64,000 nucleotides of DNA from Bombyx mori. Taxonomy: Eukaryota > Arthropoda > Insecta > Lepidoptera > Bombycidae. Numbering within the stretch: the first letter of the stretch is position 1; every line of letters begins with the position of its first letter. The notes under the pieces are model-generated. The model worked only from the letters and a program-made list of their open reading frames with translations, was not told where the DNA came from and did no database searches. Shown one piece after another: positions 10,592-21,488 of the stretch. The translations under genes were made by a program, and so were the position numbers. The stretch covers positions 13,640,117 to 13,704,116 of the forward strand of contig NC_085125.1 of the NCBI RefSeq assembly GCF_030269925.1, read 5' to 3'.

Positions 10592-10838
10592 TTTTTTTTT
10601 TAATGCTTAGATGGATGGTCGAGCTCACAGCCCACCAGGTGTTAAGTGGTTACCGGAGTCCATAGACATCCAGAACGTAAATGCGCCACTCATCCTGAGA
10701 TATAAGTTCTAAGGTCTCAATTATAGTTATAATGGCTGCCCCGCCCTTCAAACCGAAACGCATTACTGCTTCACGGCAGAAATAGGCGGGGTGGCGGTAC
10801 CTACCCGTGCGGACTCACAAGAGGTCCTACCACCAGTA
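10592..10838 (-). mobile_element. Bm1 SINE, 3' unit, with diverged target duplication
   Basis: It runs from the T-run at 10592 to CCACCAGTAA. The flanks repeat TCATCTA...GTTCATCT (about 10569-10591) as TCATCTA...GTTCATCT (about 10841-10864) with a few differences, consistent with an old target-site duplication of about 23 bp. Confidence 0.88.
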
Positions 10839-10981
10839 AAGTCATCTACCTTGGGTGTTCATCTAAATTGTTTGTACTCACAAGAATCTGAATTATCACA
10901 CTGTGCTTCTCAAACTGTGGCAAAACTCAATTCAATTTGAGTGGCTCACAGCTAATTTCCCCAAATACAGTTTTGGAGGGG

Positions 10982-11009
10982 GCGCGGGGGGGGGGGGGGG
11001 GGGGGGGGT
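10982..11009. repeat. poly(G) tract
   Basis: A run of more than 20 G residues follows GGGGGCGCG. It is unusual in an AT-rich window and could form G-quadruplex structure. Its length may also be unreliable in sequencing. Confidence 0.9.
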
Positions 11010-11383
11010 TGAGAAGCGGGGACGTCTTATTGCCAATAATTTATAAGGCATCCCTCTGTAATACGCAGTATTCATTAATAGCTTAATTAGTTCATACTCT
11101 CTGATCGGATATTGTTACGGGTGGTTAAGTTATTTTGTTTGTTACGATTAAATTAACGTGTGTTACAGTTGACATTTTGATCCCATTAATATAAAGATTA
11201 TCTTGATCTTGATATCTGAAGATTTTGTGTTATAATATTATGTAAAGTTATAAGTACAATTTTTCAGTTTATGAATAAGTAGTTGAACATTGTTATCCAC
11301 CAAATGGATGATGTCCGCTGAAGATTATCGTCCCGCGTATCATCTGAATTACTTTAGACTCTAGGAACAGTCTAGGAACTGTA

Positions 11384-11488
11384 GTCGTCGTGGCCTAAAG
11401 GATAAGACGTCCGGTGCATTCGTATGTAGCGATGCACCGGTGTTCGAATCCCGCAGGCGGATACCAATTCTTCTAATGATCTGAATCT
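11384..11488 (+). mobile_element. Bm1 tRNA-like head only
   Basis: GTCGTCGTGGCCTAAAGGAT is followed by GGTGTTCGAATCCCGC and ATACCAATTC-TTCTAATGA. The A-box-like and B-box-like sequences are intact. The SINE stops at 11488 and is joined directly to another repeat. Confidence 0.85.
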
Positions 11489-11692
11489 CGGAAACATCTC
11501 CAACGATTTTCATAAAATTTAGTATACAGGGGATTTCGGGGGCGATAAATCGATCTAGCTACGATTTATTTTCAGAAAATGTTGTTTTATTCGTGTTTTC
11601 AATAATCAACTCTTCCCGACATCTATTGGCGAATAACAATACAATTTTCTTAATTGAGGGCAAGCTTTACTCGGTCATCATCTAGTATACAC
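11489..11692 (+). repeat. unnamed repeat X, copy 1
   Basis: This segment shares about 170 bp with 30905-31090 at high identity, from ATCTGAATCTCGGAAAC through GGCGATAAATCGATCTAGCT to TTCCCGACATCTATTG. It ends near CATCATCTAGT. The start and end resemble a Helitron-like pattern, but I do not recognise the family. Confidence 0.7.
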
Positions 11693-12300
11693 TAAAAACG
11701 ATAATCATCGAAATCGGTTGGCGTGATATTGAGTTATTGAGTTCTATCTATTTGTCGTGCACGTACTTAATGCAAATTTAAGATTTATGTGATTTTCTCA
11801 TGGATACCATCATCAGAACTGGACTAAATTGAAATGGGACCACACGGGAAGCTTCAGTTATCTAATAAATAAATAAGTCATCAAAATGGATTCACTCAGT
11901 CAAAAATTATGACGTAACAAACATAAAAAAAACATACATTCGAATTGAGAACCTTCTCCTTTTTTGAAGTCGGTTAAAAGTCCTTAACAATAACCGTCTG
12001 TCTGACGAGCATCGACACGCACTCCACGGAAGACCTTCCATCAAGCACCTTGTAAGAGAATCATTTTCTTATAAGGTACTTAATAAAATTAATGGCTAAT
12101 TAGCACTCTGCTGTAATGAATGGTTCGGTCCGACCCTGTTCATTATATTTTTATTATGATATATCTTATATTGAAGATTTTTTTATGATTAGTATGTAGT
12201 TCAAACAATTTTATCTATCATCAACCGAATGATCATGGTTCTATACCTACTCTTCGCATATACGAGTGTTACTGTGTTACTTATAATATTTGCTATGTGT
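11693..12300. other. no recognised feature
   Basis: Unassigned AT-rich DNA without a supported frame. Confidence 0.4.
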
Positions 12301-12520
12301 ATGTGCTATAATTCTCATGTTGTATTTGTTATTTTAGTTATGTGTTATTTGTTCTACACACACTTATCACATTTTATTATTATTCTCATTATCCTCTCGC
12401 AGGTCTGCTGGAAGAGATTTCTCAAAGAAATAAGCAGTGCCTTTGTACATAATTTTCCTATTACTCTGTACTGTGTCTTGTTTTCTGTGTGTACATAAAT
12501 AAATAAATAAAAATAAATAA
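12301..12520 (+). mobile_element. LINE 3' tail, family C, copy 1
   Basis: GCAGGTCTGCTGGAAGAGAT, then TTCTCAAAGAAATAAGCAG, through GTGTGTACATAAATAAATAA matches the reverse complement of 22885-23105. The segment ends in (AAAT)n, as many lepidopteran CR1/L2-like LINEs do. The 89-codon hydrophobic frame over it (12229-12498) is a by-product of T-rich sequence. Confidence 0.7.
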
Positions 12521-12754
12521 TTTATTTGGCTGATAAATTAATTAAAAGTAAGTATATAAAAACTTCGATGGGTTCAGTTTTGTATCTTCGGTTCGTCTGA
12601 GATGCTTTGAACTTTACGGGAACGCAAAGCTTATTTTAGATGAGTTAAATTATTGACATTTTTAATTTAAAAGTTTTAATAATGTCAAGCGTTGAGGTCT
12701 TGTGGTCGTCGACATTCTGAAGCTGAAAGGGATTAGTGAATTAGATGGGTTGTC

Positions 12755-12910
12755 CTTTTGAGTTTTTTAAGTCATCGCTCATGTGGTGTTAAGCGCTGAC
12801 CGGAGTCCATTTACTGCTATATTAATGGGGCGCCATATCTTGAGACACGAGGTCTAAGTTCCAACTTTAATTGCTATAAACGGATTACTGCTTCGCGGCA
12901 GAAATATAGA
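12755..12910 (-). mobile_element. Bm1 fragment, degenerate
   Basis: TGGTGTTAAGCG, TTGAGACACGAGGTCTAAG and GGATTACTGCTTCGCGGCAG are diverged versions of the Bm1 body. It ends where the palindrome-ended repeat begins. Confidence 0.65.
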
Positions 12911-12918
12911 GATTTTTT

Positions 12919-13193
12919 AGGAACGAAGTTCCTTATGGGACGCTGTGGAGGGGTACCCTAACCGGGAAAAAACGTCCGTAACGTAAGATTTTTATTAGTA
13001 ATGCACACAGTGTACGACTTAGCTTTGTAATGACGTACAAAAAATGAAGTGTACCACAATAAGTTCGCACGTTACCGACTGACGGTGGGTTGTTGCGAAA
13101 CCAGTTTTATCTTTCTTATACCTCGAATAGAACTTAAAATTAATATTTTTATAATAAGGAACTTCGTTCCTATCCGGTGTCCCACGACACCAC
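12919..13193. mobile_element. palindrome-ended element, copy 1
   Basis: It begins GGAACGAAGTTCCTTAT and has the exact inverted form ATAAGGAACTTCGTTCC near its right end, followed by a hairpin GGTGTCCCACGACACC. A second copy lies at 24460-24827. Copy 1 lacks about 100 bp present inside copy 2. No transposase is encoded. It is probably a non-autonomous element, family unknown. Confidence 0.7.
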
Positions 13194-13261
13194 ACATATT
13201 TTTTTCTATCCGCAACATGCTTCGTCAGATTACAGAAATCTATTCTATTTTTTCTATTTTT

Positions 13262-13370
13262 CTATTCTATCAGTCCACAGACGTCCACTGCTAGACATAT
13301 GCTTCCCCCAAGCCTCGTCACAAAAATCAATCCTGGGCTGCCTGCATCCAGGGGATCTAATGGATGGGCG
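13262..13370 (-). mobile_element. RTE-like LINE 3' tail
   Basis: CAGTCCACAGACGTCCACTG followed by CTAGACATATGCTTCC is a diverged minus-strand RTE tail, as at 10146. It abuts an RTE coding piece on the opposite strand. Confidence 0.6.
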
Positions 13371-13371
13371 T

Positions 13372-13497
13372 AGGGCCCAGAAAGTTCTTGAGTGGCGACC
13401 GCATACCGGAAGACGTAGTGTGAGTAGTCCTCCCACAAAATGGACCACCGAGCTATTGAGATTTGCGAGGATCCGCTGGATACAGAGAATGTTCTTA
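13372..13497 (+). mobile_element. RTE-like LINE coding fragment
   Basis: The frame reads KVLEWRPHTGRRSVSSPPTK followed by W-T-T-E-L-L and a RIRWIQR segment, the conserved 'WRP..G.RSVGRP..RW.DDL' end of RTE-type proteins. Only about 40 codons remain. Confidence 0.65.
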
Positions 13498-13510
13498 CCT
13501 AATCATACGG

Positions 13511-13937
13511 GCTCACTCACAGGACATGATTACGAGCGTATGATTCTCATTACACCATGTTACTCGTTCATTGTGGAAGTATTTCCTGAACATTCTTTTT
13601 TTTATTTTTATTTATTTCTTAGTTGGGTGGACGTGCTCACAGCCCACCTGGTGTTAAGTGGTTACTGGAGCCCATAGACATCTATGACGTAAATGTGCCA
13701 CCCACCTTGAGATATAAGCTCTAAGGTCTCAAGTATAGTTACAACGGCTGACCCACCCTTTAAGCCGAAACGCATTACTGCTTCACGGCACAAATAGGCA
13801 GGGTGGTGGTATCTACCCGCGTGGACGTTACCTTTATTTCATTAGAAAAGTTGCCTACGCGATTTGAACTCCCTCGCATCGCTCGATAAAGGTGAACCAG
13901 GGCGTCTTATTCTGTAGACCATTTGACGGCGTCTAGT
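13511..13937 (-). mobile_element. Bm1 SINE split by another Bm1 insertion
   Basis: The left part (13511-13593) reads ATTCTCATTACACCATGTTA and TGTGGAAGTATTTCCTGAAC. The right part (13827-13937) continues with TTTCATTAGAAAAGTTG and the diverged tRNA-like head. Together they make one old 5' half of Bm1, interrupted by a younger copy. Confidence 0.8.
13595..13826 (-). mobile_element. Bm1 SINE, 3' unit, nested in an older Bm1
   Basis: It runs from a T-rich tail at 13595 through GTGTTAAGTGGTTACTGGAG to TACCCGCGTGGAC. It is less diverged than the host copy that it splits. Confidence 0.85.
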
Positions 13938-14469
13938 TTAATCAACAAAAATTTTTAACTATTCACTGATTTAAGAAATTTAATTTTGGAAAACTGTTTC
14001 CACACGAAATTTTTTAATCTCATATGTTTTCCCAATAGCGCTAAAAGTCTTGAATACAGTGTTTAGCGGTAGGTTAACTTAATTGTATCTTCCAACGATG
14101 ATTCATAGCAAGATGGTACGTAATCTTCGTCGGCATGCAAAAAGCGTTTAGAATTTTAATTTGCATCTGGTCTAATAGATTAATCTCTATGTGACCATTA
14201 GGGGTCATGTCCATAGGATTCCCTAAAAATAGTTTGATATAAAACCCACGTTATAGTCGAAATTTCATACAAACGAGTTTTGCTAAAACAAAATCTATTT
14301 AACTAAGATAATTATGTAATACTTGTTAATATATGTATGTATCTATATATATGAATGAGTATATGTGATTGTGTATATATGTATATATATACTTTTCGTG
14401 TATGTACATACTTGTAACTTAATATAAATTGCATTGCACCTACCACTCTTTTTCACTCTTTAGTCCTAC
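13938..14469. repeat. AT-rich stretch with (TATA)n tract
   Basis: TATGTATCTATATATATGAA and related TA/TG dinucleotide repeats occupy about 14330-14400. No gene is seen in the rest. Confidence 0.6.
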
Positions 14470-14650
14470 ACATATACCTTGGGGCGTTAAAACTGCAGTG
14501 GGAGGTCCCCTAAATGAGTGCAGTAGAATGGCCTCAAGCAGGGACAGATGGCGCGACATCGTGAGACGCATCAAGTGTGCCCCTTCCAACACTACATGAC
14601 GATCACGACCACTCTGTCAAGAGTGACACGACTGAGAAGAAGAAGACCAC
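14470..14650 (+). mobile_element. LINE C-terminal remnant
   Basis: The frame SRMASSRDRWRDIVRRIKCA followed by P-S-N-T-T and a stop, then a run of EEED, resembles the end of lepidopteran LINE proteins of the 'DRWR.iVRR' type. It is short and the clade is not certain. Confidence 0.5.
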
Positions 14651-14736
14651 TCTTTACTCTGCACTATCTTTGGTTGACTGGTAGAGAATGCCTTAGGCAT
14701 TTAGTCCGCCAATGTAAATTTTACATGAAGTATAAT

Positions 14737-14930
14737 ATTTTTTTTTTTTTTTATTGCTTAGATGTGTGCACGAGCTCACAGCCCACCTGGTGTTAAGTGG
14801 TTACTGGAGCCCATAGACATCCACAGCGTAAATGCGCCACACACCTTGAGATATAAGTTCTAAGATCTCAGTATAGTTACAACGGCTGCCGCACCCTTCA
14901 AACCGAAACGCATTGCTTCACGGCAGAAAT
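14737..14930 (-). mobile_element. Bm1 SINE, 3' unit, short
   Basis: It runs from the T-run at 14739 to ATTGCTTCACGGCAGAAAT. A few bases are deleted in the GCATTACTGC core. Confidence 0.85.
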
Positions 14931-15245
14931 AATAATATATAAAAAAATAAAAAATTATTATGTATATATGAGGCACAACTAAACTTCAAATTGAATTGTT
15001 CTTCACCCCGAATGTGATAAAACATAAAGCGTTGTTATATTTATCATTTGTACAGTTAGCAACGATTATCAAGACAGTTAGGGTAGATTTATATTGACAA
15101 TAAAAATAAACAGGGAGTGTTTTCGACCGCGACCCATTAGCGAGAGGGATCTGTTTTACGCTGCGGTCCGCGGGACAAGAGGTGACTGCAACATTGTTTG
15201 TTTTCGAAGTGAAACTTCTTTAGGCGCTTTAAGAATAAACTTTTT

Positions 15246-15490
15246 ACTCGTGGTAGGACCTCTTGTGAGTCCGCGCGGGTAGGTAACACCACCCTGCCTA
15301 TTTCTGCCGTGAAGCAGTAATGCGTTTCGGTTCGAAGGGTGGGGCAGCCGTTGTAACTATAGTGAGAACTTAGAACTTATATCTCAAGATGGGTGGCGCA
15401 TTTACGACAATCCATGGGCTCCAGTAACCACTTAACACCAGGTGGGCTGTGAGCCTGTCCACCCATCTAAGCAATAAAGAAAGCAATAAA
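15246..15490 (+). mobile_element. Bm1 SINE, 3' unit
   Basis: It starts ACTCGTGGTAGGACCTCTTG and ends CTAAGCAATAAAGAAAGCAA followed by TAAAAAAAAA. Confidence 0.92.
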
Positions 15491-15499
15491 AAAAAACTT

Positions 15500-16600
15500 T
15501 AACTCGCGACAAATTCGCTCACTTATTCACTTTCACGAACTATTCTGAATCTTGAATTTCTATCTTCACTGATAGCAGGGGATATCGTACGATCGCTTGG
15601 AGCAACAAAGCGTTGAATGAAAGATTTTTCCAAAGATACAAATGATGCGTATTTATTTAGTTAGTTAGTCATAACCTGGTCGTAGAGGTTTTCATATCAA
15701 ATAAAAAATATGTTTCTTAAGTGTTCATTTTTCTGTAGATTTTTATGGTTTTATCTGTAAGCTATTGCTTATACAGATTTATGACGTGGCCTGCTTAAAT
15801 TTTATCAAGCTTTGAAAAGTTATCCTTAATAATGCATATTTAATTAACTTCGACTGTAATCTGTTTTTCAGTTTTTTGTCAAGATTCTGTATTATTTGGA
15901 TTTATTTTAACTGTAGTAAGAAGCGAAGATGTCTTTTGTCTCATATATTATAGAATTTTTAAAAGTTTCCTTCAGTCGATTTCCCTCATCGCTTCGCACA
16001 TTGCTTTTCAAATCAGCCCAGTAGGTGGAAACGTACCGCCTACGCTTTCGACGTTGATGTCCGTGGGCGACAGCAACTAGTTACCATCTTTAACAGTCAT
16101 AAAACGAAGAGAATTACAGGCCCGTGATCTGCTAAAGTTTAATCCTTGTAAAGTTTAATACTTGACGCGGTATTGAAAATTCCTTCAGGTTGTCATAGAC
16201 ACTACAATATTAACGCAACTGCCCATACACAATATCAACCGCCTGAGCTTTAATGACAAATGTAACGTGCAAATGAAGACTTCAAAAAGCAGTCAAGGGT
16301 TGCGGTTTCTTACTCGACTGCGACGGGGCAACGCAAGCGTCGCCCGAAACATGTCTTGAATCCCTGGATTTACTCTCGATACTTAGTTCTTTTGTTGTCT
16401 ACTTTATAAACATATGAGAACGGTCAATTCGTTCCTTGTCGTCTGGTTCGTGTCCGTCTTTTAGGAAGTCAAAAAAGTACTGCCTGCCGCTAGTCACATC
16501 CGCCCTCGTTCCCTTTCTCTCTTTATTTTTGAATTCTTGTCAAGTCTCTGTCTTAGACTGTGTCTAGTCGTTGTAGGTCTTATGTTCTGTCAAAGAGATT
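15500..16600. other. no supported gene; weak LINE-B trace
   Basis: Only a faint piece of LINE family B is seen on the plus strand at 16020-16085 (GATGTCCGTGGGCGACAGCA). The remainder is unassigned. Confidence 0.4.
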
Positions 16601-16604
16601 GCAC

Positions 16605-16870
16605 GCCACGACAGTGCTTCTAGATCTCTCAAGCACTGGTCACCGTCCTAACACCGGTCACAGCGAACTAACCCATAGAAACAGCCCACTGAGTTTCTCG
16701 CCGGATCTTCGCAGTGGGTCGCGAATCCGATCCGGTGGTAGATTCTGCGAAGCACTGCTCTTACTATGGCTAGTGTTAGCAAATTCTCTCAGGTTAAGTC
16801 CGTTAGCTTACCTACTCGTCGGGGCGTTACTGGAATAGCCCCTAAGGGTAACTGCGAATAGGTAGGGAAA
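16605..16870 (+). mobile_element. jockey-type LINE 3' UTR fragment
   Basis: GTGCTTCTAGATCTCTCAAG, then CACTGGTCACCGTCC, continues through GAGTTTCTCGCCGGATCTTC and GGTGGTAGATTCTGCGAAGC, ending GGTAGGGAAAAAAAG. It is one of the longer 3' UTR copies. Confidence 0.75.
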
Positions 16871-17433
16871 AAAAGTTGCCATTTGAAGGGTGAAACAGCG
16901 ATTTTACAATATAACGGAGATCGACCTCATGCCTCAAGACGTGATATTTATGCGCTCCTATTGGGTACTAATATGACTAATCGCATAATACCAGATAAAC
17001 CACAAGTTGTTCTCAGCAAACGCTGGTGGAAACATGCACACAAAGCTATCAGGCAAGATCCTCCGGTCAGATGTCATCGATCATTTAATCCATTCCGCTT
17101 GTGTTTCTTTCTTAGACAGCGCAATATGGCTGAATCGGTGGGACACGGTTTTAGCACAGATGCCGGCCTACTCCAAGACCCTAAGCGTTTTGATTGTCGG
17201 TACTTATACCTAAAAGGATGTAATTCTGGTAAATTTCTGGTAAACATTCGGATCTTTATTGCTGTAGTTAAAGAAAGGAGCTTCCAGTCCGTGGATTGAG
17301 TTCATAAACGGGTCGGTTTAGGATATATGGAATGTGGAGTACAAGATATACGCAATAGTCACCTTAATACGTCATGTGTAATTTATAACACTTCAGAAGT
17401 TTTTTATTTTATTCTTTTACATTTTTAGATTAT
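16871..17433. other. no supported gene
   Basis: Overlapping frames at 16883-17299 and 17007-17213 have no recognisable domain, and no splice context is visible. Confidence 0.4.
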
Positions 17434-17668
17434 TTTACTGGTGGTAAGACTTCTTGTGAGTCCACACAGGTAGGTACCACCACCCTACCTATTTCTGCCG
17501 TGAAGCAGTAATGCGTTTCGGTTCGAAGGGTGGGGCAGCTGTTGTAACTATACTTGAGACCTCAGAGCTTATATCTCAAGGTGGGTGGTGGCATTTACGT
17601 TGTAGATGTTTATGGGCTCTGGTAGCCACTTAATGCCGGATGGGCTGTGAGTCGTCCATCCATCTATG
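17434..17668 (+). mobile_element. Bm1 SINE, 3' unit
   Basis: It starts ACTGGTGGTAAGACTTCTTG and ends CATCTATGCAAAAGAAAAG, with moderate divergence. A faint minus-strand LINE-B trace (TTGATGGTGAGTGATTACTG) follows at about 17699. Confidence 0.88.
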
Positions 17669-17759
17669 CAAAAGAAAAGACCAGATCAAATGAGCATCGC
17701 TTGATGGTGAGTGATTACTGTCGTTTATGGCTGAAGCAATTCCGTACATATTTATACTT

Positions 17760-18710
17760 AGAGCCCTCTTCCATTGACTAAATTATGTTTTGGCAATTTA
17801 TGTTATCCACTTAATTTGCTTGAACTACTTCGGAGGCAAATATCACTATTGGCACTTAAACTTAGTGGGGGGCACATAAAAACTTGACAAAAACCCCGGT
17901 TCCCGGAACAATGGCGTCCCGTGTAACACTAAGCCGAATCATGGTACGTAAAACTGCTGGCACACAATACGTGGCGATAAATGAAAATGGGAAGGAATCT
18001 ACCGACGGCAGCGACAAAAGGCCAGTCGTAAAACAACCGGATTAGAGGGTGCACCCGGCGGCCGATTGTCGAAGGCTATTGTAATCGCGGTCGTTATCGT
18101 GATGACGATTACAATTTCGGCTCCTCAAAAATAGACGGGCTGTTTGATGTCAATAGGTCAACGGATCTCATAGTATTACTAAGTGAATTCCGCGTCTCAC
18201 TTTGACACATGCGGTGGAAGTCTTTATTGTATAGTAATGACCGTTTTATCTTACAAACAGCACAGGGCCCTGTCCATATCGGCAATATATCACAGGCGAG
18301 TTTTGTCTTAAAAGTAGAACAGCGGGTTTCTCAATGCTTCGAATTGTGAGGTCTATGGGCTCCAACAAGAACAGAACTGGCCCACATTTCTCTCAATATA
18401 AAGTAACGATTGCTAATGCCTTTCGTAATTGCACCGGTACCGAGCGCGATGCTAATGCGGCCATTAAACACGCGATGTGTGTTTGTCAATGTTTTTGTTG
18501 TGGTATTGTCGTGGTCATAAGAGGTTTTCGTAAATAATGTTTTTCGGCATATATGTATGTGTTTTAGTCTCGAATTATTTTAGGTCGGTATGACAAAAGC
18601 GAGTTTCGAGGGGAATTACAGTAGAATGAGGATTTGTGTTTATAAATTGACAGAATAAGCAGATTTGTAAACGTCAAATATGGTTTTAAGCTTTTGGTTT
18701 TTATTCTGAA
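17760..18710. other. no supported gene
   Basis: Unique-looking sequence with somewhat higher GC near 17990-18130. No frame or RNA gene is recognised. Confidence 0.4.
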
Positions 18711-18714
18711 TCTA

Positions 18715-18940
18715 AGGTCTATATTTCCACCATCCTGCCTTTTTCTACCGTGAAGCTACTGCTTACTTACTATGCATTTCGGTTTGAAAGGCGGGGCAGC
18801 CGTTGTATTGTATAAAAACTGAGACCTAAGAATTCATATCTCAAGGTAGGTGGAAGCATTTCCGTTGTAGATGTCTATGGGTTCCAGTAACTACTTAACA
18901 CCCGGTGGGTCGTGAGTTTGTCAACCCACCTAAGCAATTT
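18715..18940 (+). mobile_element. Bm1 SINE, degenerate
   Basis: It matches the Bm1 body from CCACCATCCTGCCTTTTTC through GCATTTCGGTTTGAAAG to CACCTAAGCAATTTTTTT. Divergence and a small insertion around TACTGCTTAC mark it as old. Confidence 0.8.
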
Positions 18941-19273
18941 TTTTTTTATCAAATTTAAGAGCACTTTAAGTTGTGCATCTTCAATGAATATTAAAGGCTA
19001 TCAAAAATCTATATATTATGACATCCTTTCTATACAACATACAGCATACAGGAATATCGTCAGACTATCAGTTTGTAGACTTTATCTAAAAGGGCGCTGC
19101 TCAATATTATTTTTATGAAATTCGAAAGTAGCCGATCTCACGCTTCATGCTATTGAAAGCTCATAGACATTAGCAATATCAAGACATAGCTAAGGCACAT
19201 GGTTAATAAATCCTCAAGCTATACTTGAATTGTTCAACATAGCACCTAAATATATTTACACTATATCTATATA

Positions 19274-19511
19274 TCTCTATATATAAAAATGAATTGCTGT
19301 TCGTTAGTCTCGCTAAAACTCGAGAACGGCTGGACCGATTTGGCTAATTTTAGTCTTGAATTATTTGTGGTAGTCCAGAGAAGGTTTAAAAGGTAGATAA
19401 ATATGAAAATGCTCGGAATTCAATAAAAATAACAATTTAGTTTTCCCTTTGATTTTTCAAAAATCTTTTGTTTATCGATTGAGGCATTACGAAGTCTGCC
19501 GGGTCAGCTAG
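19274..19511 (+). mobile_element. Helitron-like non-autonomous element H1, copy 1
   Basis: It opens TCTCTATATATAAAAATGAA, includes CGAGAACGGCTGGACCGATT and closes CTGCCGGGTCAGCTAG followed by T. A TC start, CTAG end and insertion before T fit Helitrons. Three further copies are at 45.7, 51.9 and 56.2 kb. Confidence 0.7.
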
Positions 19512-19952
19512 TCTTAAATAAAAATCTTAATTTAATGTATTTTAATAAATTTAATAGTAAACTTCGTGGCCCCGTTAAACCATAATTTCGTAAAACGTTC
19601 TCGCAGCGCCCCCATCCGCGGCGGCCGTTGTCGGAACTATAAAACCGGTTGGTCCGTAATAAAACCGGTCCCTTCGCACGCGTGCATACATCACTAATGA
19701 TGTACTGCGTTCATTGACAGTTTTAATATGTTCGATGTAGTGTTAAACGGTACACGGCCAGCAATGGAACACGGGCGTGTACGGATACCCAGTATATCAA
19801 GGGATATGAAAAGTTTTTTATAGGTTTGCACGCTCGTTACGTTTGTATGGGGTGGCCTTCATTTCAGATTAATTCTGGATTTTTCTAGGCATATTTTGGT
19901 ACATGATATTTAATAAATTTACGCAAAATACTTATACAGTTTTTTTAATATT
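19512..19952. other. no recognised feature
   Basis: Unassigned. A GC-richer patch lies at 19600-19690. Confidence 0.4.
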
Positions 19953-20002
19953 TTTTGATTGCTTTGGTGGATGGACGAGCTCACAGCCAATCCGGTGTTA
20001 AG
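19953..20002 (-). mobile_element. Bm1 3' tail only
   Basis: GATTGCTTTGGTGGATGGAC and GAGCTCACAGCC are the last 50 bp of the SINE. Confidence 0.75.
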
Positions 20003-20589
20003 TTCAAATATGCCTTATGTTTAACCCCGAGATATGTTGATATTGATTCGGGATATGTAACCTTAATTCAACCAAACTGCCAGACTTCCGAAAATATTCT
20101 TTCTGAATGAAAAATCCTGTAATTCACACAATAATGCCTAGGACCTTAAACCAACAAGCCGGTCAAAATAATAACATTAAAATGTATATACAAAAATAAA
20201 AACAATGATCGCGAGATTGTACAGTCAAACTAGTATTGCCTAAATCAATAAAGCACCAGATATTTACGGTCGCCCTACACGAGGTGCAAAATATTTGAGA
20301 TGGCAACATCTAAGTTTTTATAGGATAATTACGAGGTCTATTGTTTTCTATGACCGCTCGGGGTTACAGGTTTTACGGTTTATGCCATGAAAAAGTTTTA
20401 GGCATTGCCTTTATGGGAATATCCGGGTGAGACCGGGCATTTCGGTGGTTTACTTTTATCAGAAAATGACGGTGTTTGTTTTGTTGGCTCTGAGAGAGAG
20501 CAATAACCTCTCTGTAGATAGCGATCGTAAATTTTTCCATATTTATGTGTTATGAATACTAGTGTCGTTGAGCATATTGTGAGCAGTCA
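20003..20589. other. no recognised feature
   Basis: Unassigned AT-rich DNA. Confidence 0.4.
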
Positions 20590-21045
20590 TGTGTAGGTAT
20601 CACCGGCTTCTATCTTCCGGAATCTACCATTCTATCGGAATCTACCACCGGATCATAAACGCGACTCACTGAGAAGATCCGGCGAAAAACTCAGGGGACT
20701 GTGTGAGGGTTATTTCGCCCTTCGTCGCAAGTGACGGGTTCGACGAGGACGGTGACCGGTGCTTGTGGTACCTAAAAGCACTGTTAATGGATCGGGAGGA
20801 TCCGTAATGACGTGTTTTGGGCGATGTCGACTGTTTACCATTCGGTCTACAGGATCGGGTATGTAGTTTCCAGCGGCCACGACAAGAGGGTTCTCATGTC
20901 GTGCCGCCTTTTCAAAGTGGCGCAATGATGCCGACTGTAGATACTTACTGACCGAGTCAAGTTCCAGGTCATCATGGAGGTCCACGTTCCTCAGGAACCA
21001 TGGTGCTCCGACGGCTAAAACGCCTCACTACTTTGCCACCAAGCA
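20590..21045 (-). pseudogene. jockey-type LINE: C-terminus of ORF2 and 3' UTR
   Basis: On the minus strand the conserved end of a jockey-clade endonuclease/reverse transcriptase protein is readable. The segment AVGAPWFLRN(V)DLHDD lies near 20960-21035, followed by SKYLQSASLRHFEKAARHEN and P-L-V-V-A-A-G-N-Y-I-P-D-P. Downstream is ITDPPDPLTVLLG, then the shared 3' UTR through CTCGCCGGATC (as GATCCGGCGAAAAAC on the plus strand). All catalytic RT motifs lie upstream of the truncation, so the copy is dead. It identifies the repeated 3' UTR pieces elsewhere in the window as jockey tails. A frame disruption is present near the first residues (stops at about 21030), as expected for an old copy. Confidence 0.78.
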
Positions 21046-21252
21046 ATTCAATTTAGACCCAGCCGTTTTCTAATTTAATTAAGGCTTCAACTTCATGACT
21101 CCAGGTGGCTATGGCATTCATTGATTCGGCCATTTTAGTCTGAGCTCTGTGAGTCGATAAATAAATTTCGTAAACATAAAAAGCACTAAAACACATGTTT
21201 ACACAAATATATTTATTAAGTGCTGTATTATTAGAAGCTTTTTAAATGCTCT

Positions 21253-21488
21253 TTACTGGTGGTAGGACCTCTTGTGAGTCCGCACGGGTAAGTGCCACCA
21301 CCCTCCATATTTCTACCATGAAGCAGTAATTCGTTTCGGTTTAAAGGATGGGGCAGCCGTTGTAACTGTACTATACCTTAGACCTTAGATCTCAAGGTGG
21401 GTGGCGCATTTACGTTGTATATGTCCATGGGCTGCAGTAACTACTTAACACCAGGTGGGCTGTGAGCTCATCCACCAATCTGAACAAA
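21253..21488 (+). mobile_element. Bm1 SINE, 3' unit
   Basis: It starts ACTGGTGGTAGGACCTCTTG and ends near ACCAATCTGAACAAAAAAAA. Confidence 0.9.

Noticed and set aside
11384..11460. tRNA gene
   Set aside because: The sequence has A- and B-box-like motifs but is the SINE head, present in many copies, and does not fold into a functional tRNA that I can support.
12229..12498. 89-codon hydrophobic frame that resembles a membrane protein
   Set aside because: It lies over a T-rich LINE 3' tail that is repeated at 22.9 kb; hydrophobicity is a by-product of T-rich codons.
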